DNA of 64,000 nucleotides from Lepidostoma basale (GCA_022606425.2 JAHDVF020001365.1:744001-808000), one strand, 5' to 3'. Shown: positions 31,003 to 41,489, numbered from the stretch's first letter. The notes: generated by a model from the sequence alone, not told the origin. Made by a program: numbers and translations.

Positions 31003-31277
31003 AACTAACTAACTAACTAACCATCACGCCGTCTCCCCGAAAGGGTAGGCAGAAAGAATGGACTGTCACACTTTTACTGATGCGGCACTCCATCCTTCTC
31101 TTTTCGCTCCGCGGGAGACGCGGTGTGATGGGTTGCGAACCTCATCGCCACCAATAGGCATCTTCCGCGCACACTTCGATCGTCCAACACCCACAAAATA
31201 AATCTAAAACAAATAATATAAAATACAATGGAATAAAATAAAATAACAAAATAAAAATAATTTAACACAAAATGTTA
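31003..31277 (-). mobile_element. X element copy 1 (SINE-like), minus strand
   Basis: The (CTAA)n tail at 31003-31020 and the LineA-type 3' end (CGTCTCCCCGAAAGGGTAGG) run to about 31072. From there a non-LineA body begins (GCGGCACTCCATCCTTC). The conserved hairpin lies at about 31107-31166. The body ends in AT-rich TTTAACACAAAATG. See the copies at 40614, 54488 and 62615. Confidence 0.8.
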
Positions 31278-31311
31278 TTTAATATTATTATTTAATATTT
31301 AAAATTATTCT

Positions 31312-31440
31312 GATTTTGAAAATTTGGTTTGGTTCATGTGGTGCTCCTGTCAATTTGGAAATATTTCGCGTATAAGTGAATTGTTTTGGTCAATTTAACT
31401 GTTGCCGCACTTTATTATTACTTATTTATATTATAATAGT
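31312..31440 (+). mobile_element. X element 5' segment, opposite orientation
   Basis: GAAAATTTGGTTTGGTTC, CCTGTCAATTTGG and TTAACTGTTGCCGCACTTT match the 5' part of X at 40614-40720. It lies inverted relative to the neighbouring copy 1. Confidence 0.7.
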
Positions 31441-31494
31441 TAATACACTTTATTATAATAGTTAATAGTTAATAATCTATATATATTAAAATAC

Positions 31495-31920
31495 CATCAC
31501 GCTGTCTCCCAGAAGGGCTAGTCAAAAAGAATGGATTGCCACACTTTTTTTCCTGACATATTTCTCTCGCTTCCTCAACATTACATCGTGTCATGCACGC
31601 GCATCGATTTCTCTGACTCCTTACATGGCCGATATTCAATATTTGATTTATTTGATCGTGCCACGTTTTCCTCGATCTCCTTCTATTTTTGGTTCCATTT
31701 ACATCGTTAACATATACTTTTTTTACCATTCTTTCTTCATTCATTCTTTCCATATGTCCAACCATCTATATGATCCTTGCATTATTTTGTTCATAACACC
31801 ATCATTCGCACCGCATTCACTTCTTATATTTTCATTCGACACTCTAACATACACAGAGTCTAAGAGATCTCATTTCTACTGTATTTATTCTACGTTCATC
31901 CTATATAAATATAATATAAT
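31495..31920 (-). mobile_element. LineA-TTAG copy, minus strand, tail lost
   Basis: This is the reverse of the C-terminal codons from the RVW/SAYP end (31495) back to about the INTVEMRS block near 31900. The hairpin is imperfect (CCCAGAAGGGC). It has frameshifts. Confidence 0.85.
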
Positions 31921-32189
31921 ACCCATAAAGATTTTTTTATGGCATATTTTTGTTTCGACACCTTTAAATAATAATTATAATATTATAATAAACTAACAAC
32001 AATTATTTATTTTTGAATAACTGTACTTTGTATTTTTAAAACACTTTATTACACTTTAACAGACATGTTTCGGTTATGACATAACCCTTTTCAATGTACA
32101 AATTTTTAAAAATTAAAATGAAAAGTACTAAATGCAGTGTTTATTCAAATATGAATCCACAACACAAAGTGAAGAGCCAATATAAAAGA
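31921..32189. repeat. AT-rich block with diverged HHR-like motif (minus)
   Basis: On the minus strand at about 32056-32096 the order is TTGAAAA, stem II GGTTAT/ATAACC, GAAA, palindromic ACATGT and C. Stem II is good but the core is UUGAAAA rather than CUGANGA. Flanks on both sides are AT-rich. Confidence 0.5.
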
Positions 32190-32271
32190 AATTCCAAGGA
32201 TTTAAATCAATGGCAATAGAATTTTTTACACAATCTCTAATAAGAGCAGAAAATAGCTCATTATTATGAAA
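32190..32271 (-). mobile_element. SINE2 body fragment
   Basis: CAAGGATTTAAATCAATGGC, then GCAGAAAATAGCTCATTATT, matches the body of SINE2 at 53420-53490 without the tRNA-like head. Confidence 0.7.
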
Positions 32272-32948
32272 CAAATCAAATCAGTTTATTTTCTCAAAAG
32301 ATATTACAAACTATATTTGAGGGTATTAGTTGCAAACCTGGCAAACTCCACCATTAGATGTTTTGAGTAAATCGCAAAAAACTGATACGCTAATAAAATG
32401 CGTTTTTTTACGATATATATTTTTTTCATCTCAACCAGTTAGTATTTTAAAAGTAATCAGCCATGAAATAATCATCATTATGTTGATAATTAAAGTAAAA
32501 TAATGAATTTCATTTTGGAGTTTGCCAGCTTTGCAACACTCAAGTGAAGGTTTGCAACAAACCCTGTATTTAAATAGCAAATTTCTTCAGAATATAGCCG
32601 AATATGAAACTGAAAATCAATAAAAATTGTGTGCAAATGTATTTATGAATAAGACCTAATTCATATCCCACTTTTGATTGTTGGTGGAGTTTACGGGTTT
32701 GCAAATAATACCCTCATTTATAGTTTAAGGCATCTATTGAGAACAGGTAAAACATAAAAAAACATATAATACCAGGAAAGCATGAGAGATGGTTCGACAT
32801 TAGGAATACATAATACTCTCCAAAGTCAAGAGTATTTGGCTTCTGAAAGTACTTTCAAGAATATGAAAGAAATCGATCTCCGAAGCCTGTTGAGCCGTTT
32901 GATTGCTCTCCCCACCGGCATCACCAGAGGCAGGTTGGATCGGCATGC
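32272..32948 (-). mobile_element. CR1A 3' end split by a TIR MITE
   Basis: 32272-32318 (ACAAATCAAATCAGTTTATT, CATTACAAAC type) and 32716-32948 (ATAGTTTAAGGCATCTATTG through the last codons to the PVGRAI region) are one CR1A copy. The MITE at 32319-32715 interrupts its 3' UTR. The tail is nearly lost. Confidence 0.85.
32319..32715. mobile_element. 397-bp TIR element (MITE) inside CR1A
   Basis: The left end GAGGGTATTAGTTGCAAACC and the reverse complement of the right end, GAGGGTATTATTTGCAAACC, match for about 35 bp, on to AAACTCCACCA. ATTT abuts both ends (a possible 4-bp duplication; 2-4 bp is ambiguous). There is no transposase frame. I do not recognise the superfamily. Confidence 0.82.
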
Positions 32949-32949
32949 T

Positions 32950-33205
32950 GGAGATAAAACAGTCAGACTCTCATGATTTCTTATTTTTCGTAAATCGTTA
33001 CTTTAGACATATTCACATTCATCATCAGATCATTTCACACGCATACCTTATACATACTATTTACCAGGACTTGTAGTTCTTGCTAGTTGTTGTTGTCAAT
33101 AAGTAGGACAGTGTCACCCGTATACAATAGAAAGCTTACTGACACTCTACTCATTTTGGTACCTACATCCAACCCTTTCAGCTCTTTCATACACTTATCG
33201 CTTAA
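32950..33205 (-). mobile_element. LineA internal (RT) fragment
   Basis: Reverse-strand codons correspond to the region from C-terminal CMKELKGLDV (near 33190) through a degraded YTGDTVLLI-like motif C to NVNMS (near 33010). This matches the RT segment seen in 20580-20800. Many stops are present. Confidence 0.6.
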
Positions 33206-33784
33206 TTAGTGTTATTTGTAGAGTTATTTTAAACTTAACCCACGCCCAAGCGCGTGTAAGAGAACGGTCTCTGGTCTGAATAGATTGAAAGTTTCCAGAC
33301 TAAAAGTGTAACTCTAAACTTGATCCTTTCTAGAAGATGACAGGCGAATTAGATGCGAGATAACGGGACTTTAAGATAGGAGGATGAAAGAACTAAGATG
33401 AAACAGAATTTGTAAAGATTATTTTTTTATCCTTGACATTTTTTGTGTCCATTTATTCGTATACACGGAGAGTTCATCATAGGCGTAATGGAAAAAGTTT
33501 GTATTCTCGCTTTTTATCTAATTTAATTAATACTAATGGATTGTAACTCTCGAAAGATCGAGACGTCGTGCAAGACCAAAGTAAATGAATAATTAATACG
33601 AATGAAAAAGTATTTTTGCTAGAAGTTTTAATATATTTTGTGTGAATGACATGTTCGTTTGTCGAAAGCAGTCAGGTGGAGGGAAAAATCAAAAGCTTTA
33701 TACGCGATTTTAGGGATCATTCTGATTTATAACTTTCTAAAAACGTTTTTTTTTACATGTTTCTAAAGTACGAGTATATATCCG
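33206..33784. other. No recognisable gene; HHR-E-like flank
   Basis: 33575-33665 contains TACGAATGAAAAAGTATTTT, then CTAGAAGTTTTAATATATTT, an HHR-E-type flank without the core. The rest is unassigned. Confidence 0.35.
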
Positions 33785-33793
33785 AAAAAGCTA

Positions 33794-34316
33794 AAATGAC
33801 AGTGCGCAATGGTGTTCTTCTACCGACCCTTATGTATAAAAGCGAAGCATGGGACTAGCAAAAGAAGGATGAAAGTAGAATAAATTCAGTAGAAATTAGA
33901 TATTTTAGACGAATGTGTGGATACTCTGTGTATGGTAGAGTTTCGAATGAAAATACAAGAAGTGAATGCGGTGCGAATGATGGTGTTATGAACAAAATAA
34001 TGAAAGGATCATTAAGATGGTTTGGACATATGGAAAGAATGAATGAAGAAAGAATGGTAAAAAAAATATATGTAAACGATGTAAATGGAACTATAAATAG
34101 AGGAAGACCAAGGAAAACGTGGTACGATCAAATAAATCAAATATTGAATGTCGGCCACGTAAGGAGTCAGAGAAATCGACGCGCGTGCATGACACGATGT
34201 ATGAAGGCTGAGGAAGTGATAAAAACATGTCAGGAAAGAAAAGTGTGACAGTCCATTTTTTCTGGCTACTCGTTCGGGAAGACGGCGTGATGGTTAGTTA
34301 GTTAGTTTAATTAATT
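33794..34316 (+). mobile_element. LineA-TTAG copy
   Basis: It starts in a MTVRNGVLLPTLMYKSEAW block. A 111-codon frame (33913-34248) carries MCGYSVYGRVSNENTRSECG, WFGHMERMNEERM and RGRPRKTWYDQ. The 3' end has hairpin remnants and a (GTTA)n tail at about 34293-34308. Confidence 0.88.
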
Positions 34317-34848
34317 AAGAGTAGTGTGTTAAAAGTTGAGAGTGATCGAAGCAGTCTAACTATATTATTTCACGACCTTTACGATGCTCAAAAATTGAAA
34401 CAATAAATAAATACGACTTACGATATGCACATTGATCAAACAGCTGGTTACAGAATTATAAGTTTTTTCTTAGTTTTCTCAATGCTATCGAAATATTTAA
34501 AGTGCAAAGATTGTTTTTTTCAGGGAAATTTCGTTCACAAAATATGAACAGAGAGGATTAGGTCTTTTGAGATGAAGGGATTTTGTATCGTGCAGGCATC
34601 GCTGTTTGACTGAAGGTAATAATACTTTTTCGTTAAAAAACTTTAAACGCGTTTTTCTCAAAACTATATTTCTTCGGAACCACTAAACCGATCTTCATGA
34701 AATTTTAACCACATATTTTACACAGTAATAATTTCAGCATCACAACCAAATCAAAATTTAGATTTCTACTTTTTTTTAACCAAAATCAGTGGGAAAAAAT
34801 GTATTATTATTATTTTTTCTTAAAATGTCCGACGTTTTATTATTTATA
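34317..34848. other. No recognisable feature
   Basis: CTCAAAACTATATTTCTTCG, then CTAAACCGATCTTCATGAAA (34659-34702), has the look of a dispersed repeat, but no second copy is seen here. Confidence 0.35.
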
Positions 34849-34990
34849 CAACAACAACAACAAATCATCAAATCGAGAGAATGGACTGCCACACTACTCT
34901 ATCCTGGCACACCTCTCTAGATTCCTCCACATTCATACAGCAAGTCATACACGCACGTTGATTCTTCCGACTTCTAACATGACCATTCTT
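34849..34990 (-). mobile_element. LineA-TTG 3' tip
   Basis: (CAA)n at 34849-34863, a deletion removing the hairpin, then the reverse of the C-terminal codons to NGHVRSRR. Confidence 0.82.
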
Positions 34991-35639
34991 TTTGTTATTT
35001 ATAAATAAATTTATAAATAAATTTCATTTTCGTAGTTCGCGCTAGAGCCAACGATATACTGAAGCTATTTTTTTTTTAGATGAGCCTTAATTGAGTTATC
35101 AACGCCGCCAGCAAAATAACAACTTTTTAAGGCATTCCCGTTCGCCGGTTGTTTACGTTAATAAAAAAATGTAAAAAATACATTTTTTTAAGTGCATTCG
35201 TTGAGCTTAGTAACCCTTATATCAATATCTATAATAGTACTTACATAAAAAAAATATATAATAGTATTTTTTTCGAGCGTCTAAAAATTAGAATGATCCC
35301 TTAATTGAGCAAAATTAAGTAATTAAGGTAATTGACGTGGCCCAATACATTGTTGAAAACAAAATAAGGGATTAACCCTAGCATACAGGAAGGTATTACC
35401 TGTAATAAGATAAATTTATGAATGCAATCTTTACATGGGTAATGACTACTTAATGGCATAATTTTATATAATACAAAAAAGAATTTCAATATTTAAAATA
35501 AAGCGTTTCCGATAAAAAACGTACTTGAATACTTATTAAAAAATAATTATGATAATGATTTTAATTTTCTGATATTTAATAATGATTCTATGTAGGGTCG
35601 AAGCGCCAGTATTTGACCGCCCCCAGTAAATGACCGTTG
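34991..35639. other. No recognisable feature
   Basis: AT-rich; short open frames only. GTATTTGACCGCCCCCAG near 35610 is the only GC-rich spot. Confidence 0.4.
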
Positions 35640-35966
35640 GTTAATAAAACAAAATATAATAAGAATTGCTGTGTGTTTCCAGTCAAAAAACTTTAATCCC
35701 AAGAAACTATGACAAAAGAGGTAGGCAGAGACAACTGTTGGTAAGAAACAAAACAATCAGTTTTGAACTGTGCCTTGTCAAACGGTAAAATAAATAACTT
35801 TCCAGAATTTGTAATATATTTTTAATAAACACCGCCTCACTCACACTAAAAATGTCCAAATCCGAGACGATTAGATTCAACGTCGAAATTGCTCTTGTTA
35901 CTGGCATCACCAAAGGCAGGTAGGTTCTGCATGACAGAACAAATAAGATAGACCTATAAGAAAAAT
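35640..35966 (-). mobile_element. CR1-group LINE C-terminus (CR1C)
   Basis: The minus-strand frame reads CRTYLPLVMPVTRAISTLNL and VFIKNILQILESYL. It is the same terminal block as CR1A (RTNLPLVTPVGRAISLLNAV) but clearly another subfamily. The 3' part (35640-35760) is AT-rich and ends in ATTAATAAAACAAAATA. It is joined at 35966 to a LineD piece in the opposite orientation. Confidence 0.75.
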
Positions 35967-36275
35967 TTCCTGGAGAGACCACATCAGGATATTCTTCAAT
36001 GAATCGAAGGAGGAAGGCACCTGCTCAGGACCTTGTCCGAAATGCGTGCAAAATGGATCGGCCATATAATACGACAAGAAAGCCTCTTCCATGCCATAAT
36101 GGAGGGTATGACCGAGGGGACAAACTCTAGGGGACGCCCACGCCGAGAGTACCTGGAGGACCTGTTGGTGGACGTGCGCTGCTCATCATATGCAGATTTC
36201 AAAATAGCCGCACAAGACAGGGAAGAATGGAAGAGAAGAATACAAGAAATTGCTGCAAACCAATCCCGGGATTGA
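35967..36275 (+). mobile_element. LineD C-terminal fragment
   Basis: The frame carries MSEMRAKWIGHIIRQESLFH, RGRPRREYLEDLLVDVRCSS and REEWKRRIQEIAAN. It is nearly identical to 29850-30140 read on the other strand and ends with the stop at 36273. Confidence 0.85.
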
Positions 36276-36296
36276 AACTTTCTAACTAAAATAACT

Positions 36297-36840
36297 GGAT
36301 TAATTTTATCTCAATAGAGACGAAGATGCAAACTGAAAACTGAATATGGTGATCGAGGTGTTTACAGGACTTATGACCTGTCATTGGTTGGGTTAAGCGC
36401 ACGCTTTATGTAATTGCAACATTCCCCATTCCACCTTTCTTACGACCACCATGTCTGACAAATTTTTGGAAGTTGTATATATGTTAATATCCAACACCAC
36501 AAATCACATGTCAGTTTTAATTTACAGACCAGCGACATCTATGAAGATTAGATTTAAGCATTAAGCAGAAGATCTTTATAACGCAATGTGAAAGGCTACC
36601 GCGATTAACGGACTGCTAGTTAACGCCTGGAAATGTCACTCCAATTTATTAGGAATTAATAATCCTAAAATTTGTCAGACATGGTGGTCATAAGAAATGT
36701 GGAATGGGGAATGTTGTAATTACATAAAGCGTGCGCTTTACCCAACCAATGACAGGTCATAAGTCCTGTTAACACCTAGATCACCATATTCAGTTTCCAG
36801 TTGCATCTTCGTCTCTATTGAGATAAAATTAATCCTTGAA
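36297..36840. repeat. Repeat G foldback (long inverted repeat)
   Basis: Arms 36298-36475 and about 36660-36840 are inverted copies (CTCAATAGAGACGAAGATGC, ACAGGACTTATGACCTGTCA, CCCATTCCACCTTTCTTA). The ~180-bp spacer includes CACATGTCAGTTTTAAT. It looks like a foldback MITE. Similarity to 50300-50430 continues past the right arm, so the true element ends are unsure. No coding capacity. Confidence 0.7.
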
Positions 36841-37439
36841 TTGATAACCCGCAATGGGTAAATAAAATCCAGTATTCGTCTACAAGTATTTGTATAAATT
36901 CAAAATGTTGTATATAAGAACTGGCATCACCAGAGACAGGTAAGTTCTGCATGACGGAACAAATAAGATAAACCTATAAGAAAAATAAGAGGAAGATGTT
37001 TACGATGCTAGGTTAGGTTACCGTAATGCTGTTGGAAGTGAGACGATAAGTGTTTATGTATTGGACACTGAGATCTCTTAATTGTTTCGTCGAGAGACAC
37101 TTGTTTATGGTCGCGAAACACTGACCGAAAGATCTATTATTATTCTGAATAGTTTGCTTGCGAAACGGCTATTAGTTCTTGGCATTCCCCAACAACGACA
37201 CGAGCCAACCATCTCGCTATCCGGCGGTCTGAAACAATTACTTCCTCGACAATACCGCGATACAAGTCGCTCAGGATATCACACAATGAGGGCCATTGTC
37301 AAAGAGGTTTCGTAATACCGGCCTAAATTGCTTGAATCGCTCAGAGTTTATTGTTAAAATCATTAACATTTTCATACTAAAATTACGATATATAATATGA
37401 TAATACAACTATTGTTTGAGAATACTAACAAATCCTTAT
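36841..37439. other. CR1C sliver, then unassigned
   Basis: 36915-36985 (ACTGGCATCACCAGAGACAG, GTAAGTTCTGCATGACGGAA) is a minus-strand CR1C fragment. 37000-37330 has an open frame (37082-37315) with two GRETL-like repeats but no recognisable family. Nothing else is seen. Confidence 0.4.
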
Positions 37440-37745
37440 TTATACCCTGTATACAGTTCACAATGGTTTTCTTGTACCGACCTTTTTGAATGGAAGCGAA
37501 ACATGGAACTGGCAGAATAGGTACAGTTGAAATGAGATATCTTGTGAGATGAGACGTACGTAAAATGAGACGAATGTGTAGAAAATCTGTGTAAAATAGA
37601 CATAGTGAGATGGAGTAGGCAGAGAAGTTGATTCTGACGACCACCAAAGTGATGGAGAGAAGGCTGGTCGTCTTCATCACAAGAAGAAAGTTGATATCCT
37701 GCATAAACAGATCGCAAGATCTACAATCAGAAGAAGAGGAAGAAG
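37440..37745 (+). mobile_element. LineA fragment and unassigned LINE-like tail
   Basis: 37444-37600 reads VHNGFLVPT, then a broken SETWNWQ and MRRMCRKSV. 37600-37745 is an Arg/Lys-rich stretch ending (GAAGAAGA)n, perhaps another LINE tip, abutting the next LineA copy. Confidence 0.6.
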
Positions 37746-38236
37746 AAGAAAAAAAGCTAAATTGACAGTTCATAATGGTGTTCTTGTACCGACCCATATG
37801 TATGGAAGCAAAGCATGGAATTGGCAGAGTAATGATGAAAGTAGAATAAATGCAGTAAAAATGAGATATCTTAAATGAATGTGTGGAAAATCTGTGTAAA
37901 ATAGAGTGTCGAATGAAAATATAAGAAGTGAATGCGGTGCGAATGATGGTAATATGAACAAAATAATGAAAGGATCATTAAGGTGGTTTGGACATATGGA
38001 TTGAATGAATGGGGAAAGAATGGTTAAAAAAGTATATGTAAACGATGTAAATAGGACTAGAAATAAAGAAAAACCGAGAAAAACGTGACACGATCAAAAA
38101 AATCAAATATTGAATGTCGGGTAGGTACATGAGAAATTTGAGAAATCGACGCGCACGCATGACATGATGTATGAATGTTGAGGAAGCGAGAGAAATATGT
38201 CAGGTCAGAAAAGTGTGGCAGTGCATTATTTCTGCC
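37746..38236 (+). mobile_element. LineA-TTAG copy lacking tail
   Basis: It reads LTVHNGVLVPTHMYGSKAW through NEWGKNG-type blocks to VWQCIISA, with several stops. It breaks at 38236 within the last codons and joins an inverted LineA piece. Confidence 0.82.
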
Positions 38237-38370
38237 TCAGAGTATCCACACATTCGTCTAAGAGATCTCATTTCTACTACATTTTTCTACTTTTATCATT
38301 CTAATTAATCCTACTTTCATCATTCTTTTGCCAGCTTCAAGCTTCTCTTTCATATATAAGGGTAAACACA
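38237..38370 (-). mobile_element. LineA piece, inverted against its neighbour
   Basis: GAGTATCCACACATTCGTCT, then CTTTTGCCAGCTTCAAGC, is the reverse of LineA codons EAW..INAVEMRSLRRMCGYS. The tail-to-head join suggests inverted duplication. Confidence 0.78.
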
Positions 38371-38872
38371 TTATTAAATATCACAAAAAACAGTAATGAA
38401 TTTGCCTTGAAATTTAGGTCGGTCAAAATTACCGAAATTCCGTAAATATAGTGTTAATGTCTTCCGATCGGTTTTCATCGAATTGTACGCATACAAATCT
38501 ATCAACTGCGCCACTACGCGAACACAAAGGTTAAGTCATAAATCAAATCGGGTTTTTAATACGGTACACGCTTTTTGTTTTATCAAAAATCTGAAAAATA
38601 TTGAAACTTCGGCGTGAATTATGGAGTACTCCAACTTTTTAGCTTAATAATTGTCCTAAACAACTTCCTGGAGAAACTTTAGGGCAATTAATTGACAGTC
38701 GATTCGATTTCATTGTTAGTGCGCCGAGCTTTAGATTTTTTTCAACGATAGCTAAGTTCTTTGGGAAATAAAAAGTTTAGATTTGGCGCGACGATCAATA
38801 TTCTCCGACAACTTCATCCAGCTTTTTACTGAAGAATTGCGTAATTTCGAATTAAATAATATAAAAAAAACA
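38371..38872. other. No recognisable feature
   Basis: Apparently unique. There is no splice-bounded open frame I would defend. Confidence 0.4.
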
Positions 38873-38880
38873 TTACTTAA

Positions 38881-39670
38881 CTAACTAACTAACTAACCAT
38901 CACGCCGTCTCCCCGAAGGGGTAGGTTGTAAAAATAGACTGCCACACTTTTCTTTCCTGACATATTTCTCAACATTCATACATCGTGTCATGCACGCGCG
39001 TCGATTTCTCTGACTCCTCAAATGGCCGACATTCAATATTTTATTTATTTGATCGTGTCACGTTTTCCTCGGTCTTCCTCTATTTCTGGTTTCATTTACA
39101 TCATTAACATATCATTTTTTTACCATCCTTTCTTCATTCATTCTTTCCATATGTCCAAACCATCTTAATGATCCTTTTATTATTTTGTCCATGACAACAT
39201 CATTCCCACCGCATTCACTTCTTATATTTTCATTCGACACTATCATACACAGAGTATCCACACATTCGTCTAAGAGATCTCATTTCTACTGCATTTATTC
39301 TACTTTCATCCTTCTTTTGCCAGTTCCATGCTTCGCTTCTATAAATAAGGGTCGGTAAAAAAACACCATTGTGCACTGCTATTCTAGCTTTTTTGGATAG
39401 GTTTTTGTTTGCGATGACAACTTTAAGTGCACCATTCACTTTGTTGCCTGCCCCAACCCTTCTTTCAATATCCCTCTCCACTCGCCCATCTCTTGTAAAC
39501 ATACTACCTAAATACACGAACTCAACTACTTGCTCCAAATTTTCATCATTCACGCTAATGTTGCAGACTGTCATGGTTTCTTCCTTTTCAAAAATCATTA
39601 CCTTGGACTTGTTAACATTCATCATCAGATCATTTCGCATGCATACCTCATACATACAATTCACCAGGAC
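38881..39670 (-). mobile_element. LineA-TTAG, 790 bp, with 8-bp TSD
   Basis: Flanked by TTACTTAA at 38873-38880 and 39671-39678. The minus-strand frame 39230-39664 carries DLMMNVNKSKVMIFEKEE, VVEFVYLGSMFTRDGRVERD, NKVNGALKVVIANKNLSKKA and SEAWNWQKKDESRINAVEMR. This is the post-RT region in the best-preserved form of the family here. Frameshifts follow towards the tail at 38881-38900. Confidence 0.92.
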
Positions 39671-39689
39671 TTACTTAATCAATGGTGAA

Positions 39690-39800
39690 ATTATTTGTTC
39701 CCTGTATACCTACCCCTAGTTTCCATGACCAGTGCTTTCTGTATTTTCCTTTCTTCCGCTTTTTCTCTCCAATTCCTTTCCCGTAGGATATATTTGTACC
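39690..39800. other. Unassigned spacer
   Basis: CCTTTCTTCCGCTTTTTCTC, then CCAATTCCTTTCCCG, is pyrimidine-rich with no family match. Confidence 0.35.
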
Positions 39801-40380
39801 TCAAAGAAAACGGTATTAACCCTGGCTGTACCCAACTAATTTCTTGCTGGGTATGCTAGACTACCAATCATTGGATATTAGACGAACTATCCATTTGGGT
39901 GTTAACTTTTTTCAATTGATTCGTGGTCGAATACATAACTCGGATATTTTGAATGACTTGACTTTGTTTGTCTCTGACAATTATCTGCGACAAAGGCAAC
40001 ATAGATTATTTCACCTTCCACTGTGTAGAACCAATTTACCTAAGGTTATGTCCGTGGGCAGGGCAATAATCATTCTAAACCGCATCTCTTCGGATGTGGA
40101 CATTTTCCACGATAGTAAGGCTACCTTCAGAAAATATCTATCTCTTAAATGATGTGTTGTTCTTCTTATTGTTTCTTATTACTTAATTGGTCTTAATTTT
40201 TTAATTACCTCGTGTTTTTTGGTGTTTTTGTCTATTGTTTATTTTGTAATTTTTAAATTTCACAATTGTATATTCTGTTTAAAATATTTTTTTTGTTGTT
40301 ATTATATTCTATAATCATAAGCGCTTTGGTTATATACTGTAATGTTTATGATTTAAAAAAAAAAAAATTTAATTGAAATT
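39801..40380 (+). mobile_element. CR1B LINE C-terminus, 3' UTR and tail
   Basis: The 102-codon frame 39844-40152 reads MLGMLDYQSLDIRRTIHLGV, NYLRQRQHRLFHLPLCRTNL and SVGRAIIILNRISSDVD. It parallels CR1A (LGMLGTNSLQLRRDGH, YLRQRQHRLFYLP). The 230-bp 3' UTR (AAGCGCTTTGGTTATATACT, TAATGTTTATGATTTAA) recurs at 61075-61290, ending in ATTGAAATTG repeats. Confidence 0.85.
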
Positions 40381-40515
40381 GTGTCACACCGATAATGGCA
40401 TGGAACCAAGAGCTGACATAGTTCGCACGAAATCACTTCTCCGAACCACAGAGATGAAAACCCTCATAAAAATATCAGGCGAAACTTTATGCGACAGAAT
40501 AAGAAACACCACGAT
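40381..40515 (+). mobile_element. LineC fragment
   Basis: The blocks GMEPRADIVRTKSLLRTTEM and KTLIKISGETLCDRIRNTTI match LineC. It runs out at 40515. Confidence 0.75.
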
Positions 40516-40612
40516 CATATTAATTTATAATAGTAACCACGATTGTTTAGTGGTTTTACTTGGATTTAATTTATATAAATTGTATAAATTGTATTGATAT
40601 ATTCTTTTGTTT
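40516..40612 (+). repeat. Half-copy of the hairpin repeat at 41341-41465
   Basis: TTAATTTATAATAGTAACCA, then CGATTGTTTAGTGGTTTTAC, is the inverse of 41416-41460. The central hairpin is missing. Confidence 0.6.
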
Positions 40613-40613
40613 T

Positions 40614-41338
40614 TGAAAATTTGGTTTGGTTCATGTGGTACTCCTGTATATTTGGAGATATTTCGTGTATTAGTAAATTGTTTTGGTCAATTTAACTGTT
40701 GCCGCACTTTATAATAGTTAAATGTGACACGTAATACGTTTGTACTATTTTGCTGTTAAAATTATATTAGTTTTATTGTTTTTATAAAGAATTTTGACAG
40801 GTGTAAAAATAGGTGTAAAAACAATTTGAATAATTTTTTCCATATTATTTCAAAGTTCTTGCTGGTTAAGTGCCTAATTACAGCTAATTTAAAAAACGGT
40901 GGATACGTATAACATAAATTATATAAACACAAAAGTCCGGATCGTCCATGTCAACATGTGCAACATCGAAAAAAACATTATGTGTTTTTACATTATGTGC
41001 TAAATTAAAAAAACGGCGGATTCGTGGAACATAAATTAAATAGACAATATGTGCACCATCTAAAAAGAACATTTTGTGTTAAATTATTTTTATTTTGTTA
41101 TTTTATTTTATATCATTGTATTTTATATTATTTGTTTTAGATTTATTTTGTGGGTGTTGGACGATCGAAGTGTGCGCGGGAGATGCCTATTGGTGGCGAT
41201 GAGGTTCGCAACCCATCACACCGCGTCTCCCGCGGAGCGAAATGAGAAAGATGGAGTGCCGCATCAGTAAAAGTGTGACAGTCCATTCTTTCTGCCTACC
41301 CTTTCGGGGAGACGGCGTGATGGTTAGTTAGTTAGTTA
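40614..41338 (+). mobile_element. X element copy 2, longest copy (about 725 bp)
   Basis: The 5' part is AT-rich and shared with 31312-31440 and 54488-54889. The conserved domain (41157-41270) contains a hairpin: CGCGGGAGA (41175-41183) pairs with TCTCCCGCG (41226-41234), and GGTG/CACC, GATG/CATC and GGTT/AACC stack inside. From AAAGTGTGACAGTCCATTC (about 41270) the sequence equals the LineA-TTAG 3' end, with CCTTTCGGGG and a (GTTA)n tail. X thus looks like a non-autonomous element using LineA's machinery. A 64-codon frame here has no ATG. Confidence 0.78.
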
Positions 41339-41340
41339 GT

Positions 41341-41465
41341 ATAAATTGTAACAAATCTGTATCGCCTTGCGAGGGCATTCTCAAACTCAGTTTCAGAATG
41401 CCCTCGCAAGGCGCAAATCCAAGTAAAACCACTAAACAATCGTGTTTACTATTATAAATTAATAA
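41341..41465. repeat. Perfect 19-bp hairpin repeat, HHR-E-like
   Basis: CGCCTTGCGAGGGCATTCT (41363-41381) and its exact complement (41395-41413) are separated by 13 nt. Each half resembles HHR-E (TTTGAGAATGCCC then AAGGCGATACA), but the core is degenerate (GAUA for GAAA). The right flank continues AAGTAAAACCACTAAACAAT, shared with 40516. Confidence 0.75.
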
Positions 41466-41489
41466 AAAAATAAGCGAACTATGTTAGAA

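Noticed and set aside
37082..37315. Protein with GRETL-type repeats
   Set aside because: No start context, splice sites or family match; probably a chance frame.
41076..41270. 64-codon frame conserved between two X copies (also 31074-31268)
   Set aside because: There is no ATG start, and conservation is explained by the copies being young; the RNA hairpin accounts for the conserved part.
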